Shown here: piece after piece, positions 15,432 to 25,897 of the stretch
How the letters are laid out: each line of letters begins with the position of its first letter
Numbering within the stretch: the stretch's first letter is position 1
Assembly (NCBI RefSeq): GCF_900141985.1
Contig: NZ_FQZK01000012.1
Coordinates: 124,001 to 188,000, forward strand
DNA: 64,000 nt
Direction: 5' to 3'
DNA from: Nocardiopsis flavescens
GTDB taxonomy: Bacteria; Actinomycetota; Actinomycetes; Streptosporangiales; Streptosporangiaceae
Position numbers and translations under genes: made by a program
Notes under the pieces: generated by a model
The model's input: the letters and a program-made list of their open reading frames with translations, nothing else
The model's database searches: none
Told to the model about the DNA's origin: nothing

Positions 15432-16718
15432 ATGTCCTGGACGTGGAACGCCTGGCCGTGGGACGCCGATCCCGACGCCGTGCGCAAGGACGTTGCGCTC
15501 GCCCACGAGGACTTCACCTGCTCGGGCCGGGTGCGCGGCACCGTCCGCCCGGTCGTCGTCGAGTCGTGGCGGCGCAGCGCCCGCCTGGGCATCGACCCGG
15601 ACGGGGTCGCCCCGCGCATCGAGCTGGCCGGGGCGGACCTCGCCGACTACCGCGACGCCCACCCGCTGGCCGCCACCCTGCCGCTGCTGCGCAGGCTGCT
15701 GCTGGACACCGCGCCGGGACCGCAGATCGTCGCCGTCGGCGACGCCGCGGGACGGCTGCTGTGGGTGGAGGGCGACCACCGGCTGCGCAGCAGGGCCGAG
15801 GAGATGCGCTTCGTGGAGGGCGCCAACTGGCACGAGCGGTCGGCGGGCACCAACGCCCCCGGCGTCGCGCTCGCGCTCGACCACGAGGTGCAGGTGTTCG
15901 CCAGCGAGCACTTCGCCCGCAGCGCCCAGCCGTGGAGCTGCTCGGCCGCGCCCCTGCACGACCCCGACACCGGGGCGCTGCTGGGCGTCCTCGACATCAC
16001 CGGCGCGGACCGGGTGGCCTCGCCCCAGGCGCTGGCGCTGGTACGCGCCGCGGCGACCGCCGCCGAGATGGAACTGCGCGCCCGCCGCATCGCCGGACTC
16101 CTGCCCGGGCCCCGGCCGGCCGCGCAGGCGCCGGACCGGGCACCCGAGCACCTGCTGCTGGAGGTCCTGGGCCGCGACGGCGCCCGGCTCACCATGGACG
16201 GGCGCCGCGTCGAGCTGAGCGCCCGCCACTCCGAGATCCTCCTGCTGCTCTCGTCGGCCCCGCGCGGCCTGGCCGGCGCCGCCCTGGGCGCCCGGCTGCA
16301 CGAGCGCGACGCCTCCCCGGTGACGGTGCGAGCCGAGATGTCCCGGCTGCGCCGCCTCGTCGGCCCGGGCCTGCTGGCCTCGCGCCCCTACCGGCTGCTG
16401 CGCCCGCTGCCCACCGACCTCGACACCGTGCGCGGACTGCTCTCCGACGGCGACCGGCGGGGCGCCCTGCGCGCCTACCGGGGGCCGGTGCTGCCCTCCT
16501 CGGAGGCCCCCGGCGCCGTCGAGATCCGCGAGGGGCTGGACGCCGAGCTGGTCGGCGCGCTGGAGGGCGAGGACGACCCCGGCACCCTGCTGGCCTGGGC
16601 GGAGCACCCCGAGTGGCGCGACGACCCCCGCGCCCTGGGCGCGGTGCTGCGCGCCCTCGACCCCTCCTCGCCCCGCCACGCCGCCCTGCGCGGGCGGCTG
16701 CGCTGGCTGGGGGAGTGA
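15432..16718 (+). CDS. GAF-domain transcriptional activator of the aldehyde dehydrogenase operon
   Basis: 428 residues from the ATG at 15432, preceded by GGGAGGTCGCAC. The N-terminus ([21 protein letters not shown]) and GAF domain ([31 protein letters not shown]) resemble AcoR-type activators. The sigma-54 AAA+ domain is absent. Instead the C-terminal part ([21 protein letters not shown] ... [15 protein letters not shown]) looks like a winged-helix DNA-binding domain. It lies 137 bases upstream of the aldehyde dehydrogenase and most likely senses an aldehyde or alcohol to activate it. Confidence 0.82.
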   Translation: MSWTWNAWPWDADPDAVRKDVALAHEDFTCSGRVRGTVRPVVVESWRRSARLGIDPDGVAPRIELAGADLADYRDAHPLAATLPLLRRLLLDTAPGPQIVAVGDAAGRLLWVEGDHRLRSRAEEMRFVEGANWHERSAGTNAPGVALALDHEVQVFASEHFARSAQPWSCSAAPLHDPDTGALLGVLDITGADRVASPQALALVRAAATAAEMELRARRIAGLLPGPRPAAQAPDRAPEHLLLEVLGRDGARLTMDGRRVELSARHSEILLLLSSAPRGLAGAALGARLHERDASPVTVRAEMSRLRRLVGPGLLASRPYRLLRPLPTDLDTVRGLLSDGDRRGALRAYRGPVLPSSEAPGAVEIREGLDAELVGALEGEDDPGTLLAWAEHPEWRDDPRALGAVLRALDPSSPRHAALRGRLRWLGE

Positions 16719-16740
16719 CCCTGGCGCGCACACGGCCGCA

Positions 16741-16783
16741 CCGTGCCCGCTGCACCGTGCTTGCTGCAACGTGCTCGCAACGT
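16741..16783. repeat. Short tandem repeats in the aldehyde dehydrogenase promoter
   Basis: Two 14-base units (CCGTGCCCGCTGCA and CCGTGCTTGCTGCA) followed by a decayed third (ACGTGCTCGCA-ACGT). They sit between the GAF regulator and the dehydrogenase, where activator sites are expected. Confidence 0.5.
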
Positions 16784-16855
16784 AGGTGTGACTACCGTCA
16801 CCTCCATCGACCCCGCGCCGCCGGGCCCCCGCCCGGTGCACGAAGGAGGTTCACC

Positions 16856-18378
<1,523 letters not shown>

Positions 18379-18379
<1 letters not shown>

Positions 18380-18768
18380 TGGACACCGGTACCGGGGTGC
18401 CGGCGGAGCGGGTGGCCCTCACCGAGGGGGCCGCCGCCCTCCTCCGCGAGCTGCGCGCCGAGCACGGGCCCCTGATGTTCCACCAGTCCGGCGGCTGCTG
18501 CGACGGCAGCTCGCCCATGTGCTACCCGGCCGGGGAGTTCCGCACCGGGGCCTCGGACGTGCACCTGGGCGACCTGGACGCGGGCACCCCGGAGCCGGTG
18601 CCCGTGTGGATGTCCCGCTCCCAGTTCGACCTGTGGAGCCACACCCACCTGACCATCGACGTCGTCCCCGGGCGCGGCGCGGGGTTCTCGCTGGAGGCCC
18701 CGACGGGCAACCGGTTCCTGATCCGCTCCCGGCTGATGACCGACGGGGAGGCCGAGCGCCTCCCGTGA
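18379..18768 (+). CDS. DUF779 protein
   Basis: 129 residues. The ATG overlaps the dehydrogenase stop (TGATG), so translation is coupled. The defining motif FHQSGGCCDGSSPMCYP, with three cysteines, is intact. It is followed by VWMSRSQFDLWSHTHLTIDVVPGRGAGFSLE. DUF779 proteins accompany this aldehyde dehydrogenase group very consistently, but their role is not established; metal or thiol chemistry would fit the cysteine cluster. Confidence 0.85.
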
Positions 18769-18824
18769 GACCGCGGTGCCGCCGGCGCCCGCGCGCCGGG
18801 GGCCGGACCCGGGGAGGGGAAGAG

Positions 18825-18858
18825 GGGCGGGCCCGGGGGTCGATCCCCGGGCCCGCCC
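18825..18858. terminator. Bidirectional hairpin between DUF779 gene and mrpG
   Basis: Perfect 14-bp arms with a GTCGAT loop between two convergent genes. Confidence 0.8.
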
Positions 18859-18883
18859 GTCCGCTCCCGCACGCCGGCGCGGG

Positions 18884-19270
18884 TCAGCCCGACTCCTCCC
18901 CGCGCCGCCGCTCCAGCCTCTCGGCGAGCTCGTCGCGGGTGAGCAGGTCGGCGCGGATGCGCCCGGTGCGGTAGCCGACCCGGGCGGCGATGTGCCCGGC
19001 CACCGGGATCGTGACGACCTGGAACAGGCCCACCAGGAGCAGGGTGCCCGCGTTGAACACGTTGGTCTCCTCCACGGGTATCAGGCGCAACCCGATCCCC
19101 ACGAGCACCAGCAGCATTCCCAGCACCTGCGGCTTGGCCGCGGTGTGCATGCGGGAGAGCAGGTCGGGGAAGCGGATCAGGCCCACCGCGGCCACCAGCG
19201 ACAGCAGGGCGCCGGCCAGCAGGCACAGGATCGCGATCCAGTCGAGGACGGCGACGAGTCCCTCACTCAC
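18884..19270 (-). CDS. mrpG: Mrp antiporter subunit G
   Basis: 128 residues with three hydrophobic segments. The MnhG/PhaG signature GLIRFPDLLSRMHTAAKPQVLG lies between the first and second. It is the last gene of the six-gene Mrp operon and overlaps mrpF by four bases. Subunit G is needed for assembly of the multi-subunit cation/proton antiporter. The hydrophilic C-terminal tail (RADLLTRDELAERLERRRGEE) is somewhat long and charged. Confidence 0.93.
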   Translation of the reverse strand: MSEGLVAVLDWIAILCLLAGALLSLVAAVGLIRFPDLLSRMHTAAKPQVLGMLLVLVGIGLRLIPVEETNVFNAGTLLLVGLFQVVTIPVAGHIAARVGYRTGRIRADLLTRDELAERLERRRGEESG

Positions 19271-19605
19271 GGACGCCCCCCCTCATCGGTGTCCGGCGAC
19301 GGGCCGGGCACCGGGTGGATGACGTCGGTCGGGGTGGCCACGTGCTCCTCCGGGCGCCGGGCGACGAACTTCGCGATGCTGACCGACCCCACGAAACCCA
19401 GCAGGGACAGCACCAGCAGGGTCGGCAGGACCGTGGGGTCGCGGTTGAACGCGGCGTACGCGCCCAGGCCCACCAGGGCCGAGGCGAGCAGCACGTCCAC
19501 CGACAGCGCCCGGTCCAGGATGCTCGGCCCCAGCAGCAGGCGGGTGACGCTCAGCAGGGCCGCGACGGCGAGCAGGACGGCGATCACGGTCCACAGGGTG
19601 TTCAC
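19267..19605 (-). CDS. mrpF: Mrp antiporter subunit F
   Basis: 112 residues with three hydrophobic segments. The family core RLLLGPSILDRALSVDVLLASALVGLGAYA is clear. A Pro-rich hydrophilic tail follows the last helix. It overlaps mrpG by four bases and mrpE by four bases, so the three are translationally coupled. Confidence 0.93.
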   Translation of the reverse strand: MNTLWTVIAVLLAVAALLSVTRLLLGPSILDRALSVDVLLASALVGLGAYAAFNRDPTVLPTLLVLSLLGFVGSVSIAKFVARRPEEHVATPTDVIHPVPGPSPDTDEGGRP

Positions 19606-20210
19606 ACGCTCTCCTTCCCGGAGGGCGACGCGGCCTCCAGCATCTCGATGTCCTCACGGGTGCCCAGGGCCCGCACGATGAGCCGCTCCAGCTCCATCAC
19701 GTCCGCGCGCGCGTCCTCGATGCCCTTCTCGTCGGCGGCGCCCAGGACGTGCAGGTACATGGTCCACTCGTCGCGCGACACCTCGACGATGACGGTGCCG
19801 GGGATGATCGAGCTGGCGATCGCGGTGCACACCAGCATCAGGTCCGAGTGCGTGCGCAGCCGCATCGCGATCACCGAGCTGTGCACCTCGCCGGGCGAGA
19901 ACACCCACGCGGTCACCCGGAAGCTCGCCGTGAACATCTTCCCGGCGATGTGCAGGACCATGCGCACCAGCGGCAGCGGGTGGAACCGGAACCCCGGCAC
20001 GATCGGCGGCAGCGGGAACACCAGCATGATCGCCACCGACACCAGGAACCCCAGCACGAACAGGCCCAGCGATTCCCAGCGCGGCTGGAAGGCGTTGAAC
20101 AGCAGCATCCAGACCAGTGTCATGCCCAGGGCCACCGGGACCTGGACCTTGCCCAGCCGCCGCCGCAGCGCGGCGGCCTTGGCCTTCTTCGCTGTCTTCC
20201 GGTCGGTCAC
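19602..20210 (-). CDS. mrpE: Mrp antiporter subunit E
   Basis: 202 residues from a GTG that overlaps the mrpD stop; GGGAGG lies upstream. Basic N-terminus (DRKTAKKAKAAALRRR), two to three membrane helices, then the MnhE domain with FTASFRVTAWVFSPGEVHSSVIAMRLRTHSDLMLVCTAIASSIIPGT and EWTMYLHVLGA. It is a structural subunit of the Na+/H+ antiporter. Confidence 0.92.
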   Translation of the reverse strand: MTDRKTAKKAKAAALRRRLGKVQVPVALGMTLVWMLLFNAFQPRWESLGLFVLGFLVSVAIMLVFPLPPIVPGFRFHPLPLVRMVLHIAGKMFTASFRVTAWVFSPGEVHSSVIAMRLRTHSDLMLVCTAIASSIIPGTVIVEVSRDEWTMYLHVLGAADEKGIEDARADVMELERLIVRALGTREDIEMLEAASPSGKESV

Positions 20211-21865
20211 CGGCCACCTCCCAGGACGGCCTCGATGTAGGGGGTCCGGGCCAGCAGCTCGGTGGCGGCGTCCGCCGAGTAGGTGATGAGCGGCCCCGCG
20301 AACACCGTCAGCGCCAGGCCGAACACCACCAGCCCGATGGTCGACCCCACCATCGTCCGGGGCAGGGCGACCGACGTGACCAGCGGGGTGGACACCGTGG
20401 TCGTGCCGCCCAGCCGGGAGGACGGGCCCACGGCCTCGCCCGGCCCCAGGGCCGCCGTCGAGGTGTCGTCCGCCTCGGTGTCCTCCAGCACGGTGCCGGG
20501 GTCGGCGACCTTGCCCTCGGAGGGGGCCCGCCAGAACGCGTAGTTCCACACCCGGGCGATCACGTACAGGGTCAGCAGGCTGGTCAGCACCGACGCGCCC
20601 ACCAGCAGGTAGGCCAGCGGGGTGCCCGCCTGGACGCCGGCCTGGAGCAGGCCGATCTTGCCGAGGAAGCCCGACAGCGGCGGGATGCCGCCCAGGTTCA
20701 TCGCCGGGATGAAGAACAGCACCGCCAGCAGCGGGGCGATCCTGATCAGGCCGCCCAGGTCGTCCAGGTTGGTGGACCCGCCGCGGCGCTCGATCAGACC
20801 CGTGATCAGGAACAGCGTCGTCTGCACCGTGATGTGGTGGGCGATGTAGAACACCGCGCCCGCCAGGCCCAGCTGGCTGCCCAACGCCACCCCGAACACC
20901 ATGTACCCGATATGGCTGATCAGGGTGAACGACAGTAGTCGCTTGATGTCCGTCTGCGCCACGGCGCCCAGGATGCCCATGATCATGGTCGCCAGCGCGA
21001 CCCACATGAGCAGGTTGTTCAGGTCGTCCCCCGGGAAGAAGAGCGTGTGCGCGCGGATGATCGCGTACACGCCGACCTTGGTCAGCAGGCCCGCGAACAC
21101 CGCGGTGACCGGGGCCGGGGCCGTCGGGTAGGAGTCGGGGAGCCAGGCGGCCAGCGGGAACACCGCCGCCTTGATGCCGAACGCGAAGAGCAGCATCACC
21201 TGGAGCACGATCTTGAGGTGGCCGTCCAGCTCCGGCAGCCGCTCGGCGAGCTGGGCCATGTTGACGGTGCCGGTCGCGCCGAAGGTCAGCGCGATCGCGA
21301 TGAGGAACAGCACCGACGACACGAGCGAGACCACCACGTAGATGGCGCCCGCCCGGATGCGCGACTGCGTGCCGCCCAGGGTCAGCAGCACGTAGCTGGC
21401 GGTCAGCAGGATCTCGAAGCCGACGTACAGGTTGAAGAGGTCGCCGGCGAGGAAGGCGTTGGACACGCCCGCGACCAGGATCAGGTACGTGGGCTGGTAC
21501 ACCGACAGCGGCGCCACCTCGGCCCGGCTGGCCATGCCCTGGCCGATGGAGTACACCAGCACGGCCAGGGTGATCGCCGACGACACCGTCACCATGAGCG
21601 CGGACAGCCGGTCCGCCACCAGGGTGATGCCGTACGGCGCCTCCCAGCCGCCCACCTGCACGACCTGCGGGCCCAGGGCGTCCGCGCCGAGCATCAGGAC
21701 GAACCCGACGAAGAGCACGAACGTCAGGGCGATGATGCTCAGCCACTGCTGCACCTTGGGCCAGCGGCTGCCCATGGCCAGCTTGACGCCGGCCGCGAAC
21801 AGCGGGACGACCACCGGCAGCGGGATGAGGTAGTGCAGGAGACCCGCGAAGTAGTCCCAACTCAT
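20207..21865 (-). CDS. mrpD: Mrp antiporter subunit D
   Basis: 552 residues, with about 14 hydrophobic segments, of the NuoN/MrpD proton-translocating family. Conserved features include the Glu in YVGFEILLTASYVLL, the Lys in FGIKAAVFPLAAWLPDSYPTAP and LLTKVGVYAIIRAHTLFF, and TDIKRLLSFTLISHIGYM. A poorly conserved acidic insertion (about residues 465-500, SEGKVADPGTVLEDTEADD) precedes the final helix. MrpD forms one half of the ion path with MrpA. Confidence 0.95.
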   Translation of the reverse strand: MSWDYFAGLLHYLIPLPVVVPLFAAGVKLAMGSRWPKVQQWLSIIALTFVLFVGFVLMLGADALGPQVVQVGGWEAPYGITLVADRLSALMVTVSSAITLAVLVYSIGQGMASRAEVAPLSVYQPTYLILVAGVSNAFLAGDLFNLYVGFEILLTASYVLLTLGGTQSRIRAGAIYVVVSLVSSVLFLIAIALTFGATGTVNMAQLAERLPELDGHLKIVLQVMLLFAFGIKAAVFPLAAWLPDSYPTAPAPVTAVFAGLLTKVGVYAIIRAHTLFFPGDDLNNLLMWVALATMIMGILGAVAQTDIKRLLSFTLISHIGYMVFGVALGSQLGLAGAVFYIAHHITVQTTLFLITGLIERRGGSTNLDDLGGLIRIAPLLAVLFFIPAMNLGGIPPLSGFLGKIGLLQAGVQAGTPLAYLLVGASVLTSLLTLYVIARVWNYAFWRAPSEGKVADPGTVLEDTEADDTSTAALGPGEAVGPSSRLGGTTTVSTPLVTSVALPRTMVGSTIGLVVFGLALTVFAGPLITYSADAATELLARTPYIEAVLGGGR

Positions 21866-21867
21866 GC

Positions 21868-22698
21868 TCAGTCACTCCCCTGCAGGTCGCTGTCCTCGGC
21901 GCGGGCGAGCCGCTCGCGCTCGGCCCGCATGGTCTGGCCGGCCTGGCGGCGCTGCGCCCGCACCCGGCGGCGCAGCTCGCGCCACAGCTCGCGTTCGGCG
22001 GCCCGGTCGGCGCGGCGGTGCTCGCGCAGCCGCCTGCGGCCCAGGCGGATCCGCCCGCGCAGCTCCTGCACCTGGGCGGTCATGGTCTCCGCGCGGTCGC
22101 TGAGGCGGCGCATGGTCTCCTGGGACTGCTCGTCCATCCCGCTCTCCTCGGCCTCGGCCTCGTAGCGGGCCAGCTCGGCCTGGGCGCGGGCGATCTCCGC
22201 CTTGATGCGGGCCTGTTCGGCCAGCTCCTGGGCGTCGGCCGCGGCGATGGTCGCCTGGAGCTCCGCCCGCTGGCGCCGGATGTCGGCCTTGAGGCGGCGG
22301 CGCTCGCGGACGAAGCGGCGGCGCAGCGTGCGGCGCCCCTCGCCCTGGACGATGCGGAGGTCCTCCGCGTCGTCCTGGACCTCGTCGTTGCCCTCCAGCT
22401 GCCAGCTCCGGTAGGCCATGGCGAGCAGGAACGCCGTCACGCCCAGGGTGATGACGATGGCCGTCAGGATCATCGCCTGCGGCAGCGGGTCGGTCATGTC
22501 CTGCGGTTCGGTGAACCACAGCACGGGCGGGCCGCCCATGGTCCCGGCCATGGCCAGGATCATGAGGTTGACGCCGTTGCTCATCACGATGAAGCCGAGC
22601 AGCACCCGGCTGAGGCTGCGCTCCAGCAGGAGCACCACGCCGACCGCGACGAGCACCCCGATCAGCAGGACGAGGGTGAGGCTGGGCGAATCGTTCAC
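21868..22698 (-). CDS. mrpC: Mrp antiporter subunit C with long coiled-coil extension
   Basis: 276 residues from a GTG overlapping the mrpA stop. The first 100 residues are a normal MrpC/NuoK-like subunit with three helices and GFIVMSNGVNLMILAMAG. MrpC is usually about 110-150 residues. Here it continues with about 170 charged residues rich in Arg, Glu, Gln and Ala (RRERRRLKADIRRQRAELQ, EIARAQAELARYEAEAEE), which read as a long cytosolic coiled coil. The extension has the same GC bias as the rest and ends three bases before mrpD, so it is not a fusion artefact. Its role is unknown. Confidence 0.92.
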   Translation of the reverse strand: MNDSPSLTLVLLIGVLVAVGVVLLLERSLSRVLLGFIVMSNGVNLMILAMAGTMGGPPVLWFTEPQDMTDPLPQAMILTAIVITLGVTAFLLAMAYRSWQLEGNDEVQDDAEDLRIVQGEGRRTLRRRFVRERRRLKADIRRQRAELQATIAAADAQELAEQARIKAEIARAQAELARYEAEAEESGMDEQSQETMRRLSDRAETMTAQVQELRGRIRLGRRRLREHRRADRAAERELWRELRRRVRAQRRQAGQTMRAERERLARAEDSDLQGSD

Positions 22699-25655
22699 GA
22701 GGTGACCTCCTCTGCGGGCTCGGGGGCGCCGGGTCCGGCGGCCGCCCTCGCCCGGGCGGCGTCCCGTTCGATCTGCTCGTCGATACGGGCGCCGAGACTG
22801 CGCAGGATGTCGAGGACCAGGCCGATGACCAGCAGGTACACCCCGATGTCGAAGAAGAGGGACACCGTGATGTGCGGTTCGCCCAGGATCCACAGGTTGA
22901 GGTAGAAGTCGCCGCCCGCGAGGACCTCGCTGCCGAAGATCGCCCCGCCGATCGCGACGCCGGTGGCGATCGCCAGGCCGGTGCCGATCAGCACGCCGGG
23001 CTGCACCCACGCGGTGTTGTACAGCTCGTACCGGCCGCCCGCCAGGTAGCGGACGATGAAGGCCACGCCGGCGACGATGCCGCCCGCGAAGCCGCCGCCG
23101 ACCGCGCCGTGCCCGGTCAGCAGCAGGTACACGGAGATCACCATGATCACCGGGAACAGGAAGCGCGAGACGACCTCGAAGATGACCGACCGGCGCTCGG
23201 TGGGCATCGCGTCGGCGCCCGGGAGCCACGTGTGGTTCCACTGGGGCTTGACGTGCAGGCTCTCGGGGGCCATCCGCAGACCGCCCAGGTCGATCCGGTC
23301 CCGGCCCTGGGCGGGCGCCTGCCCGGCCGAGGTCACCGACACCGCCATCACGCCGCCGGGCGCCTTGCGCGGCTGGGTGCGGCGCACGAACATCAGGCTG
23401 GCCACACCGGCGGCCGCGGCCGCCAGCACCGAGATCTCGCCCATCGTGTCCCAGGCGCGGACGTCCACCAGCAGCACCGAGATGATGTTGTAGCCGCCCG
23501 CCTCCTCGGCCGCGGCGGGGTAGTGCTCGGAGATCGACGGCTCCTGGCGGCCCGCCAGGGCGAACCAGGTCATGGCGGCGACCAGCACGCCGGTGGCGCC
23601 GCCGATCGCCATGTTCCACATCCGGCGCCCCTTGAGCGCGGGCGCCGAGAAGTGGGTGGGGAAGCGCCGCAGCACCAGGACGAACACGACCAGGCTGACG
23701 GTCTCCACCAGGAACTGGGTGAGGGCGATGTCCGGGGCGCCGAGCAGGTAGAACATCGCGGCCACGCCGTAGCCGCCGGTGCCCACGAGGATCACCGCGA
23801 ACAGGCGGCGCCGCACGAACAGGGTCAGCAGGGCGGTGGCGCCGATGATCACCGCCGGGATGAGCTGGACCGGCGTGTCCCACAGGCGGACCTGCGGGTA
23901 GTCGCCGTCCCAGATGGGCTCGGAGATCATCCAGTACCCGGCCGCCACGACCAGGCTGATCAGGATGGTGCCGAGGTAGACCGGCAGCGAGCCGCGCTGG
24001 GTGCTGCCGGTGACCTGGAGCGCCAGGTTCTCCAGCGCGGCGAGCATGCGCCGGTAGACGCGGTCGGGGTCGATCACCGAGGTGCGGGACCCGATCCAGA
24101 CGATCGCGCTGCGGAAGCGGAACAGCAGGAAGCCGCCGGCGAGGCAGGCCGCGGACAGCAGCAGCGGCAGCTCGAAGCCGTGCCACAGCGCCAGGTGCGT
24201 CTCGTAGGCGCCGGGCGCGAGCGGGACGGTGTCGGCGTACCGGGCCAGCAGCGGGTCGAGCAGGCCGGACAGCGGGCCGCCGACCAGGCTCAGGCCCGCC
24301 AGGAGCGCGGCCGGGGCCAGGAACAGCGGGCCGGGGCCGTGCACCGGGGTGGGCGCCACGTCCGGCTTGTCGAAGAACGCGCCCCACAGGAAGCGCAGGC
24401 TGTAGGCGACCGTGAGTGTGGAGCCGAGGACCATGCCGACGAGCACGACCGTGTCGGCGGCCCCGCCGTGGGTGTACGCGCCGAAGGCCAGCTCCTTGGC
24501 GGCGAAGCCCAGCATGGGCGGCAGCCCCGCCATGGAGGCCAGCGCCAGGACCGCGGTCCAGAAGGTGCCGGGCATGGACCTGCGCAGCCCGGAGAGCTCG
24601 CGCAGGTCGCGGGTGCCGGTGCCGTGGTCGATGATGCCGACCACGAGGAACAGGGGGGCCTTGAAGAGCGAGTGCCCGATGAGCATGGCGATGCCGGCCA
24701 GGGCCGCGGCCCGGGTGCCGGTGCCCAGCAGGGCGATGAGGAAGCCGAGCTGGCTGATGGTGCCGTAGGCCAGGACCAGCTTGAGGTCGTACTGGCGCAG
24801 CGCCTTCCAGCCGCCCGCGAGCATGGTGGCCACGCCGAAGCCCAGGGCCGTCCAGGTCCACACGGCGGAGTCGGGGAAGGCCGGGGTGAGGCGGGCGACC
24901 AGGTACACGCCCGCCTTGACCATCGCCGCCGCGTGCAGATAGCCGGAGACCGGCGTGGGGGCGCGCATGGCGGCCGGGAGCCACAGGCTGAAGGGGATCA
25001 GCGCGGACTTGGACATCGCGCCGACCATGATCAGGCCCAGGGCCACCTCGATGAGGACGCCGCTCGGGGGGGCGGCGACGATCTCGGAGATCACGTAGGT
25101 CCCGGCGGTCTCGCCGAGCATGATCATGCCGACGAGCATGGTGAGCCCGCCGAACGTGGTGACGGTCAGGGCCGTCATGGCCGAGCGGCGGCTCTCCTTC
25201 AGCTCCGTGCTGTGCCCGATGAGCAGGTAGGAGAAGACCGTGGTCAGCTCCCAGTACACGAACAGCTGGATGAGGTCGTCGGCCAGGACCAGGCCCAGCA
25301 TGGCCCCGGCGAAGGCGACGAACACGCCCGCGAACCGGCCCAGGCCGGGCTCGGAGTCGCTGAAGTAGCGCGCGCAGTAGACGAGGATCAGGGTGCCCAC
25401 GCCGGCGGCGATGAGGGTCATCACCAGGCCGAGGGCGTCCATGTGCAGGCCCAGGCGCAGGGAGAACGCGGGTGCCCACTCGACGGAGCCGGAGAGCGCG
25501 CCGCCGTCGAGGATGGCGGGGAGCTGGAAGAACGCCCAGACGGTGGAGGCGCCCGGCACGACGGCCAGGGCGAGGAACGCGTTACGGCCCCACAGGCGTA
25601 CCAGTAAGGGCGCGATCGCCGCTGCGATGAAATGCGCGATCAGCACTGTGGTCAA
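22695..25655 (-). CDS. mrpA: Mrp antiporter subunit A with C-terminal MrpB-like domain
   Basis: 986 residues if translation begins at the TTG ending at 25655, which has GGGAGGGG six bases upstream. The NuoL-like part has MDALGLVMTLIAAGVGTLILVYCARYF, the Glu in QLFVYWELTTVFSYLLIG and Lys in GAMSKSALIPFSLWLPAAM. An MnhB-like domain follows at about residues 815-960 (FPVIMVISVYLLLTGHGAVGGGFAGG ... DIGVYLLVIGLVLDIL). There is no separate mrpB, so the A/B fusion serves both roles, as in many actinobacteria. This is the first gene of mrpACDEFG. The complex exports Na+ in exchange for H+ and supports salt and alkali tolerance. Confidence 0.94.
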   Translation of the reverse strand: MTTVLIAHFIAAAIAPLLVRLWGRNAFLALAVVPGASTVWAFFQLPAILDGGALSGSVEWAPAFSLRLGLHMDALGLVMTLIAAGVGTLILVYCARYFSDSEPGLGRFAGVFVAFAGAMLGLVLADDLIQLFVYWELTTVFSYLLIGHSTELKESRRSAMTALTVTTFGGLTMLVGMIMLGETAGTYVISEIVAAPPSGVLIEVALGLIMVGAMSKSALIPFSLWLPAAMRAPTPVSGYLHAAAMVKAGVYLVARLTPAFPDSAVWTWTALGFGVATMLAGGWKALRQYDLKLVLAYGTISQLGFLIALLGTGTRAAALAGIAMLIGHSLFKAPLFLVVGIIDHGTGTRDLRELSGLRRSMPGTFWTAVLALASMAGLPPMLGFAAKELAFGAYTHGGAADTVVLVGMVLGSTLTVAYSLRFLWGAFFDKPDVAPTPVHGPGPLFLAPAALLAGLSLVGGPLSGLLDPLLARYADTVPLAPGAYETHLALWHGFELPLLLSAACLAGGFLLFRFRSAIVWIGSRTSVIDPDRVYRRMLAALENLALQVTGSTQRGSLPVYLGTILISLVVAAGYWMISEPIWDGDYPQVRLWDTPVQLIPAVIIGATALLTLFVRRRLFAVILVGTGGYGVAAMFYLLGAPDIALTQFLVETVSLVVFVLVLRRFPTHFSAPALKGRRMWNMAIGGATGVLVAAMTWFALAGRQEPSISEHYPAAAEEAGGYNIISVLLVDVRAWDTMGEISVLAAAAAGVASLMFVRRTQPRKAPGGVMAVSVTSAGQAPAQGRDRIDLGGLRMAPESLHVKPQWNHTWLPGADAMPTERRSVIFEVVSRFLFPVIMVISVYLLLTGHGAVGGGFAGGIVAGVAFIVRYLAGGRYELYNTAWVQPGVLIGTGLAIATGVAIGGAIFGSEVLAGGDFYLNLWILGEPHITVSLFFDIGVYLLVIGLVLDILRSLGARIDEQIERDAARARAAAGPGAPEPAEEVTS

Positions 25656-25796
25656 TGCGCCCCTCCCGGATCGTTCCGGGCCCGCCCGTCTGATTCGGGC
25701 GGACGTCCGCTGCCCCCAGCAGCAGACCGATTCGCCCACAACCGGATGCGTGGACGGGGTGTCACTACGGCGTGAGGGGGCAAGGATCTACGTAAC

Positions 25797-25833
25797 TTGT
25801 GTGTACAAGCTATTTAATAGCTAGACTACACAA
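25797..25833. promoter_or_regulatory. Nested palindrome in mrpA/marR divergent promoter
   Basis: The core AGCTATTTAATAGCT (25808-25822) is a perfect 15-base palindrome. It is flanked by TTGTGT and ACACAA half-sites, all in a strikingly AT-rich island. It lies between the divergent mrpA and marR genes and is the likely MarR operator. Confidence 0.6.
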
Positions 25834-25897
25834 ACGTCAAACCACCGCGCGGCCCACCCCGGCCCGCGGCGCCCGTCCAGCCTGCGAGGAACGTTTC

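Noticed and set aside
22872..25607. Rightward 911-codon frame opposite mrpA
   Set aside because: Low-complexity Gln/His/Arg-rich shadow of the real gene; mrpA has full family motifs.
25799..25897. Upstream in-frame start for the MarR gene next to mrp
   Set aside because: It would translate through the palindrome and lacks a ribosome site; the GTG at 25898 is preferred.
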